DNA of 64,000 bases from NCBI GenBank assembly GCA_022821085.1, contig JAJEEG010000006.1, forward strand, positions 1,261,330 to 1,325,329, written 5' to 3'. This DNA is from Candidatus Latescibacterota bacterium. Its GTDB lineage: Bacteria > JAAXHH01. The notes under the pieces are model-generated. The model made no database searches and had not been told where the DNA came from. It saw only the letters and a program-made list of their open reading frames with translations. Positions within the stretch are counted from its first letter, which is position 1, and every line of letters starts with the position of its first letter. Shown piece by piece: positions 17,344 through 24,680 of the stretch. The position numbers and the translations under genes were made by a program.

Positions 17344-18315
17344 TTGAAACAAATACGAAAGGCAGTCATCCCCCTGGCGGGTCACGGGATGCGCATGTTG
17401 CCGGCGACCCGCGCCGTGCGCAAGGCGCTCTTCCCCATCGTGGACGCCTGGGGACGGGTATGCCCCGTGCTGCAATTGATCATCGAGGAAGCGGTCGACG
17501 CGGGGATCGAGGAAATCGGCCTGGTGATCGCGCCGGAAGACGAGGTACTGATCCGCGCCTACTTCTCGCGGTTGCCCGGCCCGCTGAAATCCGCGATCGG
17601 AAACCGAGCGGACCTGCTCGCCGCGGCCGGATTCCCCGGCGAACTTTCGGAGAAGCTGACAATCATCACGCAGGCTCGTCCCCTGGGGTTCGGCGACGCG
17701 GTCCTCCGCGCGGAAACCTGGGCCGGCGGCGATCCGGTCCTGGTCATGCTCGGCGATCACCTGTACATCAGCGGGGAGGACCGGTGCTGCGCGCGTCAGT
17801 TGCTGGACGCCTTCGCGGAACGGCAGGCGCCGGTTTCGGGCGTGATCCGCAAATCCGTCAATGACATCGGCCACTTCGGTACGGTCTCCGGCCGTCCCGT
17901 ACCCCGGCGGGACGGACTCTACGAACTCGACACCGTATTGGAAAAGCCCGAGCCGGACCTGGCGCGGGAACGGCTGCGCGTGGTGGGCATGCCGGCGGAC
18001 ACCTACCTGTGCTGGTTCGGCCTGCACGCCATGACGCCGGATATCTTCGATTGCCTGGCTCGGACGGAAAGAGATGGTGCGGCGGTAGGCGGCGCGGCGG
18101 TAGGCGGTGCGGCGGTAGGCGGTGCGGCGACAGGGGGCGAACTTCAGCTCACAGGGGCGCAGGCCATGCTGGCGTCTCAACGGGCGTACTTCGCCCTGGA
18201 AGTAAACGGCGATCACTTCGACACGGGCTCGCCGCATGGCTACGTGGAGGCCGTTGCGGCTTTCGCCGGTCCAAAGGGCACTCGTCGGTCCGGAGGACCC
18301 TCCACAATATCCTGA
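17344..18315 (+). CDS. Divergent GalU-like nucleotidyltransferase
   Basis: A 323-residue nucleotidyltransferase of the UTP-glucose-1-phosphate uridylyltransferase type. The signature reads AVIPLAGHGMRMLPATRAVR: the usual G-x-G-T-R has Met in place of Thr, and the ATK Lys is Arg, so activity or specificity may have shifted. The metal-binding GDHLY and the segment LEKPEPDLARERLRVVG, with a YFALEVNGDHFDTGSP-like C-terminal block, fit GalU. Start is a TTG at 17344 with AAGGAG ten bases before it. Residues about 245-264 are four AAVGG-type units from a 15-nt repeat. It follows the GHMP kinase and probably turns that enzyme's sugar-1-phosphate into an NDP-sugar (inference). Confidence 0.75.
   Translation: MKQIRKAVIPLAGHGMRMLPATRAVRKALFPIVDAWGRVCPVLQLIIEEAVDAGIEEIGLVIAPEDEVLIRAYFSRLPGPLKSAIGNRADLLAAAGFPGELSEKLTIITQARPLGFGDAVLRAETWAGGDPVLVMLGDHLYISGEDRCCARQLLDAFAERQAPVSGVIRKSVNDIGHFGTVSGRPVPRRDGLYELDTVLEKPEPDLARERLRVVGMPADTYLCWFGLHAMTPDIFDCLARTERDGAAVGGAAVGGAAVGGAATGGELQLTGAQAMLASQRAYFALEVNGDHFDTGSPHGYVEAVAAFAGPKGTRRSGGPSTIS
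18076..18135 (+). repeat. 15-nt tandem repeat in the GalU-like gene
   Basis: Four copies of ggtgcggcggtaggc, the last one degenerate, at 18076, 18091, 18106 and 18121. They encode a Gly-Ala-Ala-Val-Gly stretch in a surface-loop position of the nucleotidyltransferase. Confidence 0.9.
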
Positions 18316-18450
18316 CACCAGGAAACTAACGGAAGGATGGCAACATGCATGGGTGTAAATGCATGAAATCCATGATAACCGCTTAACCCATTGACGGAAC
18401 GATACATCGTCCAACAAGCCTGTCCAACATGCGAAAGGGAATACGATACC

Positions 18451-19167
18451 ATGTCCGAACAGCAAGCACCCTCGCGGGAAACGCTCGAATCCCTCCTCGT
18501 TCCGAGTACGGCCACGCTGACCTCCGTACTCACGGAATACGGCCTGTATAACACGTTCATGCAGGACGTCGCGCCCCTGGCCCAGGGCATGCGCATGGCC
18601 GGTCCGGCATTTACGCTCCGGTACATACCCGGCCGGGAAGACATCACGCACGTGCCCGTGGACAACCTGACGGACATGCAGCGGATCGGCATCGAAAGCA
18701 TCGGGCAAGGCGAGGTGCTCGTGATCGACGCGCGGGGAGACACCCGGGCCGGCGTCATGGGCGACATCCTCGCCACGAGGATCCTGCAGCGCGGCGCCGC
18801 GGGGGTGGTGAGCGACGGCGCGTTCCGGGATACGCCGGCCATCGTCGAAACCGGGCTCCCTGCCTATGCGAAGGCCATGAACGCCCACAACAGCAAGAGC
18901 GTGCACTACCCGAGCGATATACAGCGTCCCATCGCCTGCGGCGGCGTAGCCGTGTTCCCCGGAGACCTCATCGTGGGCGATGCGGAGGGCGTCGTGGTGA
19001 TCCCGCGCCACCTTGCCGAAGAAGTAGCGGCTAAGGCCGCGGCGCAGGAGGACCGCGAAGTCTTCATCCTGCAGAAGATCCAGCAGGGCGCCAGCATCAT
19101 CGGCGTCTACCCGCCCGATGAAAAGACCCTGGCCGAATACGAAGCCTGGAAGGCGAAAAAGGGCTGA
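18451..19167 (+). CDS. RraA-like protein (4-hydroxy-4-methyl-2-oxoglutarate aldolase family)
   Basis: About 238 residues of the RraA/HMG aldolase fold, whose members are class II pyruvate aldolases, oxaloacetate decarboxylases or RNase E regulators. The metal/substrate block is GVMGDILATRILQRGAAGVVSDGAFRD-like (in two parts here), with Asp-Arg residues of the SDGAFRDT segment, then GDLIVGDAEGVVVIP. The ATG at 18451 is preceded by AAAGGGA; an ATG at 18391 adds a Cys-containing leader atypical of the family. It follows the nucleotidyltransferase after 135 bases and faces the convergent MFS-HEAT gene. An aldolase or decarboxylase role is more likely than RNase E control, but the substrate is unknown. 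Confidence 0.8.
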   Translation: MSEQQAPSRETLESLLVPSTATLTSVLTEYGLYNTFMQDVAPLAQGMRMAGPAFTLRYIPGREDITHVPVDNLTDMQRIGIESIGQGEVLVIDARGDTRAGVMGDILATRILQRGAAGVVSDGAFRDTPAIVETGLPAYAKAMNAHNSKSVHYPSDIQRPIACGGVAVFPGDLIVGDAEGVVVIPRHLAEEVAAKAAAQEDREVFILQKIQQGASIIGVYPPDEKTLAEYEAWKAKKG

Positions 19168-19171
19168 TCGT

Positions 19172-21478
19172 TCAGCCGGTGGCCAGGTCCGCCATTCGCT
19201 GAAAGGCCACCACCGCCAGCAGTCTCTCCTCGGCGTGCAGTGTCCTGCTCCGGCCTTCCGATTCCAGGTCCGCCAGGATGCTGTACGCCAGGTCGATGTC
19301 GTCCGGACCGGCCGCAGATCCTCCCGCGGAGGCCGCATCACCGGCCGCCCGATCCGCACCCGCTTCTCCGGCGATGTCCCGGGCGATCTCCACGAGCCGT
19401 TTCAGCACCTCACCGGTCTGCTGGCGCTCGAACGCGGCCATGGCGCGGTCGACGGCTTCCGTGAACCGGTTCCTTGCATCTTTTTCGACACGCGACCAGC
19501 CACCCAGTTGCCGGCGGGCGGTCCGGAATATCCTCACCGTCGCACGGTCCTGGTCCATCTCGCCGGACTGGAGTAACCGGTACAAGAGATCCGGTGCGCC
19601 GAGGAGATGCCCCGCCGACATGACCAGCACACCCCGCTCGAGGCTGGTTTCACTGGTGCGTATGAGGTCCTGAAGCCGCCCCAAAATGCCGGTATTGCCC
19701 ATCCTGGCCAGCGTCTCCAGGGCGGACTGGATGATCGCGGGGTCCCGCTCGTGCTCGAGCAGGGCTTCCAGCGCGGTTTCCGCGCGGCGGTCCCCGATGC
19801 GATCCAGGGCGAGTATGGCGCTCCGACGGATGCCCGGGCGATCGTCGTGAAGCAGGGTCACCAGGATGTTCAGGCTGAGTGACGAAGGCACCGCGCCCAG
19901 GGCTTCCACGGCCTCTTCGGCGATGTCCGACGATGGGCTGCCCACGCATTCGAGCAGCGGATTCACGGCCTCCACCGCGCCGATCCTGCTCAGGGACTGT
20001 ACGGCTTCCCGGCGCACGTTGCGGTCGCTGTCTTCCAGCAACGCGATCAATTCGTCCACGGCCAGGTGACTGCCCGTTTCTCCGAGCTCACGGGCGGCCC
20101 GTGCCCGGACCGAGGGATTGCTCGATTTCCCCATGCGCACCAGGTGCCACAGGGTCGCGATGGGATTCCCCTTGCGCACGCGGTTGATCACGTCCCGGGA
20201 TGAAACCTGCGTATCGGAGGTCACGCGGGCAAGCAGGCCCATGTAGGCGATGCGCAGCGCCCCGTTGGCAAGGAATAGGTACTGCAGGCCCGCGAAGGTG
20301 TAGCCGAAGAAGGAGACGGCGGGGATGGAGGTGCACAGATCGGCCGCAATGCCGCCCAGTACGGCGCCACAGGCCGCGCACCCTCTCGACACCGCGGAAT
20401 AGCATCCCAGGAACGCGGAGCGGTTGACCGCCGGGGCCGTCTTGACGATGAGATTGAACCGGGCGGTGCCCCAGCCCGCGCTCATGCTGCCGCCCCAGAT
20501 CTGTACCAGCGGCACCATGATCCAGTAGTTTTCCAGGGTCACGAATCCCCATCCCAGTGGGAAGAGGGCCAGCCCCACGGCGGTAAGCGACATGACCGGC
20601 TTGTACCCGTACTTGTCCGCCAGGTAGCCCCAGAAGGGGTTCATGATGATCGTGGCGATAGTCTGTATGGCCGAGTAGATCGCGACCTGGGCGTAGGAGA
20701 CCTCCAGCGTCCGCAGCATGTAGACGGTGAAAAAAGGCGCGGCGATCTGGGCGATGAGGAGCCGCCCCGATACCAGGAACATCAGTCTGCGAAAGGGAAC
20801 GTGCCGGAAGGGCAGGCGAAGCAACTGGTTCGAAGGGACGTGTTCTCCCCGGCTCTTCTGCGGTTCGGGAATGCGGGACCACGCCCAGACCCCGAAGCCG
20901 GAGAAGACCACGGCCGTGATGAACAAGGTGGTGAAGCCTTCCTGCTCATCTCCCGCGGCGTACGAACTCAGGAAGAACCCCGCGCAGACCGACGTGATCA
21001 GACCGGCGGACGCCGTCAGACTGCGCTGCCTGGCGACGAAGCGGCCGCGCATCTCGGCGGGAACCAGGTCGGTTAGCCAGGACTGGCGCGCCGGGGAAAC
21101 CAGGGACATGGCCGCCTTCGACAGGGCGATGCAGCCCATGAGCGCCAGCACCTGGTATCCCTCGAAGAAGAGAAAGGGGATGAAGGCAATGGGCAGCCAG
21201 AACGACGAACTGATGGCATTAGCGGACAGGCACAGCGTCTTGCGCCTGGGCAGGCGTTCGATCAGCAGCGGCGAGAAGGCCTGAAGCAACTGGGCGATGG
21301 AAATGGACGCGGAGATAAAACCGATCATGGCGGTGGATGCGCCGAGATGCAGCGCGTAACCCGTAGTGTAGACGCCCGTGGTAATCGCCGAATGAACCGA
21401 CTCGAGCATGCCGTTCACGTTCCACATGCGCATCCCGCGCGCCGTTTGAAGCCGGGTCAGTTTCTTATCCTGCTGCAT
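19172..21478 (-). CDS. MFS transporter fused to C-terminal HEAT repeats
   Basis: A 768-residue fusion. Residues 1-430 form a 12-helix major facilitator module (GASTAMIGFISASISIAQLL, the loop LPRRKTLCLSANA, LTDLVPAEMRGRFVARQRS). Residues about 440-630 are HEAT/PBS-type alpha repeats (RARAARELGETG, VRREAVQSLSRIG, IRRSAILALDRIG), followed by a helical tail with an Ala/Gly-rich spacer. The HEAT part should face the cytoplasm. Start 21478 has GGGA nine bases upstream and overlaps the symporter stop by 14 bases. The MFS substrate is unknown. The HEAT tail might bind a partner or gate transport. Confidence 0.85.
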   Translation of the reverse strand: MQQDKKLTRLQTARGMRMWNVNGMLESVHSAITTGVYTTGYALHLGASTAMIGFISASISIAQLLQAFSPLLIERLPRRKTLCLSANAISSSFWLPIAFIPFLFFEGYQVLALMGCIALSKAAMSLVSPARQSWLTDLVPAEMRGRFVARQRSLTASAGLITSVCAGFFLSSYAAGDEQEGFTTLFITAVVFSGFGVWAWSRIPEPQKSRGEHVPSNQLLRLPFRHVPFRRLMFLVSGRLLIAQIAAPFFTVYMLRTLEVSYAQVAIYSAIQTIATIIMNPFWGYLADKYGYKPVMSLTAVGLALFPLGWGFVTLENYWIMVPLVQIWGGSMSAGWGTARFNLIVKTAPAVNRSAFLGCYSAVSRGCAACGAVLGGIAADLCTSIPAVSFFGYTFAGLQYLFLANGALRIAYMGLLARVTSDTQVSSRDVINRVRKGNPIATLWHLVRMGKSSNPSVRARAARELGETGSHLAVDELIALLEDSDRNVRREAVQSLSRIGAVEAVNPLLECVGSPSSDIAEEAVEALGAVPSSLSLNILVTLLHDDRPGIRRSAILALDRIGDRRAETALEALLEHERDPAIIQSALETLARMGNTGILGRLQDLIRTSETSLERGVLVMSAGHLLGAPDLLYRLLQSGEMDQDRATVRIFRTARRQLGGWSRVEKDARNRFTEAVDRAMAAFERQQTGEVLKRLVEIARDIAGEAGADRAAGDAASAGGSAAGPDDIDLAYSILADLESEGRSRTLHAEERLLAVVAFQRMADLATG

Positions 21479-22985
21479 GATTCGATTTCCCATTACGCGC
21501 CAGTATCCAGCTGACCGCCGTGCCGACCCCCAGGTTCACGGCCAGGGCCACGGGACTGATCCACATGAAGCTGACCGGGTCGTTCCCATCGGGCAACATG
21601 CCGAAGAGCGGACCGGAAAAGGCGATCAGCGAGGCGGTGAGGACGCCGCACGCGGCGCCCGCGACGACGCCTGCGGGGCGGGCGAAGGGCACGAACAGCG
21701 CGAAGAAGAACAGGGCGAATATGGGCGTCGTCAGCAGGTTCGAGGTCTTGTTGGTCACCGCCGTGATGTTGCCGGGCACCAGTTCCATCAGCGAACTCGC
21801 GCCCACGGCAATGGCGCCGATGACGAATGCGAGCGTTTTCGCCGTGCGGGTAAGCTGTTTTTCGGAAACCGTCGATCTCCTGAACCGGTCGATGAAATCC
21901 GTCGAAACCACCGCCGTAATCGCGTTTACGCCCGAGTCCAGGCTCGACATGGCGGCCGCGAACATGGCGGCGACTACGAACCCGGATACGCCTGGCGGAA
22001 GGTAGTAGGCGATAAAGTGGGGAAACACATGGTCGGCCTGTCCGTACAGGTCGGCGCCGGCAGGCAGCAGACCGGGTTGCGTCTGAAAGAAGCCGAGGAG
22101 GGCGAAACCCGCGACCCACAGGGTGACCCCGATGCAGAGTCCCACCAGTTGCTGAGTCAGGTAGGATCGCCGGGCCGCGCGGGCGTCGGTGGTCGCCATG
22201 AAACGCTGCACCACGGTCTGGTCGCCTCCTGCGGTGGCGATCGCCCACGTCATGGACGCCATCATGGATCCGATTACGGTCAGGCGTACGGACGGGTCCA
22301 GGCTGAAGACGGGTTGGGCGTCCCAGTGGGGCTGCCAGGAGCCTGGAATCCAGCCGAATCCGTCGAAATGCATCGTAACCGTGACGATCACCAGTATGGC
22401 GCCGCCGAGCATCAGCAGCGTCTGGAGCGTATCGGTGATCACGACGGCCCGCAGGCCGCCCAGCGACGTGTATATGACCGCGACGAGCCCGGTAACCAGG
22501 GTGATGACGGGGATCCAGTCATCGCCCACGCCCAGCATGACGGTCATGGCCTTGGCGGACAGGTAGATCAGCAGGGCCATCCAGACCAGCCGGAGCAGGA
22601 TGAACATCACCGCGCCCAGCAGGCGGATGCCCACGCCAAGCCGGTCTTCCAGCAGTTCATAGGCGCTCGTCACCCGCGTCCGCATGTAAACGGGAATCAG
22701 TCCGTAGCCCACCACGAAAAAGATGATCGGAATCGTCAGGTAGTTGAGCATCCAAACGGGCCCCTTGCCGATGGCCTCGCCCGGAATGGACAGGTAGGAG
22801 ATGGTACTGAGCAGCGTGGCGAACAGCGAGAAGCCGATCAGCGTCGGCGGCATGCGGCCCCCGCCGGTGAAATACTCGCTGACGGTGCTTTGCCTGCGGC
22901 TGTAGTAATAGCCCAGCGAAATCGTCGCCAGGGCGTATCCGATGATGATGGTCCAGTCGACGGGCGTCAGTCCGCCGGGAGTCAT
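21465..22985 (-). CDS. Sodium:solute symporter family (SSS) transporter
   Basis: A 506-residue integral membrane protein of the SSS/LeuT fold. It begins DWTIIIGYALATISLGYYYS and carries the family region YFTGGGRMPPTLIGFSLFAT and WALPAGADLYGQADH-type loops; thirteen or so hydrophobic segments follow. The ATG at 22985 is chosen over 23114 because the extra N-terminal 43 residues are charged and unlike the family. Sugars, sialic acid, proline and short organic acids are all possible substrates. It overlaps the MFS-HEAT gene downstream, so the two transporters are probably co-expressed. Confidence 0.88.
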   Translation of the reverse strand: MTPGGLTPVDWTIIIGYALATISLGYYYSRRQSTVSEYFTGGGRMPPTLIGFSLFATLLSTISYLSIPGEAIGKGPVWMLNYLTIPIIFFVVGYGLIPVYMRTRVTSAYELLEDRLGVGIRLLGAVMFILLRLVWMALLIYLSAKAMTVMLGVGDDWIPVITLVTGLVAVIYTSLGGLRAVVITDTLQTLLMLGGAILVIVTVTMHFDGFGWIPGSWQPHWDAQPVFSLDPSVRLTVIGSMMASMTWAIATAGGDQTVVQRFMATTDARAARRSYLTQQLVGLCIGVTLWVAGFALLGFFQTQPGLLPAGADLYGQADHVFPHFIAYYLPPGVSGFVVAAMFAAAMSSLDSGVNAITAVVSTDFIDRFRRSTVSEKQLTRTAKTLAFVIGAIAVGASSLMELVPGNITAVTNKTSNLLTTPIFALFFFALFVPFARPAGVVAGAACGVLTASLIAFSGPLFGMLPDGNDPVSFMWISPVALAVNLGVGTAVSWILARNGKSNHAAG

Positions 22986-23011
22986 GGATCCTCGCTTCCA
23001 ATGCGTAGTGT

Positions 23012-23022
23012 ATACATTGTAT
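23012..23022 (-). promoter_or_regulatory. Palindrome over a -10-like box upstream of the symporter
   Basis: ATACA-N-TGTAT (11 bases) overlaps a TACAAT -10-like hexamer on the minus strand, about 30 bases before the symporter ATG. No good -35 box stands at the usual distance, so activator- or repressor-controlled transcription is plausible. Confidence 0.35.
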
Positions 23023-23133
23023 CTACGGGTCGTCGGATCTACATGACGACGTACCCGCAGGTCGACGGGTAGCACCCACATGCGGCATGGCCGGCCAGCG
23101 CGTTCGGCCGGCACGAACCGCCAGCACGTGCGG

Positions 23134-24549
23134 TCAGGGCACGGCGGCGACCCGGACGAAATCCGTGTGTCCCGGTCCCGCCGACGGCGATCCGCCGACG
23201 ATGACGATGTGATCCCCCCGGCTGAGGCCCCCGGCCTGCCGGGCCGCGTCGAGCGACGTGCGGATCATCCCGTCCGTCGTATCGAACTCGGCGCACAGCA
23301 CCGGTTTGACGCCCCAGACCAGGGCGAGTCCGCGGACGGTCGCCACCTCCGGGCTGACGGCGATGATCGGCACGCTGATCCGGTGTCGCGCGGCCACCCG
23401 GGCGGTGTGACCCGACCGCGTGCAGCAGACGATGGCCTTCGCTCCTGCATCCAGGGCCAGTACGCAGGATGCATGGCTGATCGCCTCCGATACGCCGGGA
23501 ATCCCGCGGCGCTCCGGGATTCCATGCGCCTTTCGCTGGAACAACCTGGCTTCGGCCTGTTCCGCGATGGACGCCAGCGCGCGCACCGACTCCACCGGGT
23601 AGGCGCCCGTGGCGCTTTCTTCCGAGAGCATCACCGCGTCCGATCCGTCGAGGACCGCGTTGGCCACGTCGGCGGCCTCCGCCCGCGTGGGACGGGGGCT
23701 CTCGACCATGGACCGCAGCATCTGCGTGGCCGTGATGACCGGCCGCGCAGCGCGCAGGGCCTTGGCGATGATGTCCTTCTGCACCAGCGGGACTTCCTCG
23801 TAGGGGATTTCCACGCCCAGGTCTCCACGGGCCACCATGAGCGCATCCACGACCGGAAGGATGTCGTCCAGCGCGTCCACGGCCTCCGGTTTCTCGATCT
23901 TCGCCATTAAAGGCAGGCTCGACCCCTGGCCGTCCAGCAGCCTGCGTGCACGCAACACGTCGTCCCGGTTGCGGACAAAGGAAAGCGCGGCCATTTCCAC
24001 GCCCATGTCGATCCCATCCAGCAGCAGTTCCTCGTCCTTTTCCGTGAAGGCATTGATACCCGTCGCACCACGCGGCACCGTGATACCCTTGTGATCGGAA
24101 AGCTGACCGCCGAGGAGTACTTTGCATCGAATTACGGGCGGTTCCACCGCCTCGATACCCAGTTCGACCAGGCCGTCGGCCAGCAACAGACGCTGTCCCG
24201 GCCGTACCTCCTCCGGAAGGCGGGCGTAATTCACCGACACCCTGGTCCGGCTTCCGGGTACCGGTTCCGTAGTCAGGGTGAAGCCATCGCCCACACCGAG
24301 GTGGACGGGACCGTGCTGAAAAGTGCCGATGCGGATCTTCGGGCCGGGCAGGTCCTGGAGGATCGCGACGGGCTTGCCAAAATCGTCCGCGGCGGACCGG
24401 ATGTAGTGGACGCTGCGCCTGTGGTCGTCCGGTGCGCCATGGGAGAAATTGAGACGGAAGACGTCTACGCCGGCCTCGAGTACCTGGCGGATCATCTCGG
24501 GCGAACCGATGGAGGGACCCACGGTGCAAACGATTTTGGTACGTCGCAT
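23134..24549 (-). CDS. pyk: Pyruvate kinase
   Basis: A 471-residue glycolytic enzyme that converts PEP and ADP to pyruvate and ATP. It starts RRTKIVCTVGPSI, has the substrate motif VFRLNFSHGAPDDHR, the signature LMAKIEKPEAVDALDDI, MVARGDLGVEIPYEEVP, and the K+/catalytic segment ITATQMLRSMVESPRPTRAE. The C-terminal allosteric domain ends normally. I chose the ATG at 24549; translation from 24657 would add a Gly-Pro-Val-Arg repeat derived from a GC-rich tandem repeat that is more likely untranslated leader. Confidence 0.95.
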   Translation of the reverse strand: MRRTKIVCTVGPSIGSPEMIRQVLEAGVDVFRLNFSHGAPDDHRRSVHYIRSAADDFGKPVAILQDLPGPKIRIGTFQHGPVHLGVGDGFTLTTEPVPGSRTRVSVNYARLPEEVRPGQRLLLADGLVELGIEAVEPPVIRCKVLLGGQLSDHKGITVPRGATGINAFTEKDEELLLDGIDMGVEMAALSFVRNRDDVLRARRLLDGQGSSLPLMAKIEKPEAVDALDDILPVVDALMVARGDLGVEIPYEEVPLVQKDIIAKALRAARPVITATQMLRSMVESPRPTRAEAADVANAVLDGSDAVMLSEESATGAYPVESVRALASIAEQAEARLFQRKAHGIPERRGIPGVSEAISHASCVLALDAGAKAIVCCTRSGHTARVAARHRISVPIIAVSPEVATVRGLALVWGVKPVLCAEFDTTDGMIRTSLDAARQAGGLSRGDHIVIVGGSPSAGPGHTDFVRVAAVP

Positions 24550-24598
24550 CGGTCCGTCCTTTCGCGGGACGGAGGCGGCAGGGGAAGTTGGGACGATG

Positions 24599-24665
24599 CG
24601 CACCGGACCGGGACGCACCGGACCGGGCCGCACCGGACGATGTGCACCGGGCCGCACCGGACCAG
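24599..24665. repeat. 15-nt GC-rich tandem repeat between pyk and ileS
   Basis: About four to five imperfect copies of gcaccggaccgggac lie in the short gap upstream of pyk and downstream of ileS. In the minus-strand frame of pyk they would read as a GPVRPGPVR leader, but the conserved protein begins later at 24549. Confidence 0.85.
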
Positions 24666-24680
24666 ACAGCGAAACCGGGC

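Noticed and set aside
17314-19359. Long minus-strand open frame opposite the GalU-like and RraA-like genes
   Set aside because: The plus strand holds two recognised proteins with ribosome sites. The antisense translation has no family motif and is Arg/His-rich, typical of a GC-rich shadow.
21477-23072. Plus-strand frame opposite the SSS symporter
   Set aside because: Hydrophilic, His/Gln/Arg-rich shadow of a membrane protein gene.
24599-24665. Possible CRISPR array
   Set aside because: The units are contiguous, about 15 nt, and have no unique spacers; the same holds for the other repeat blocks.
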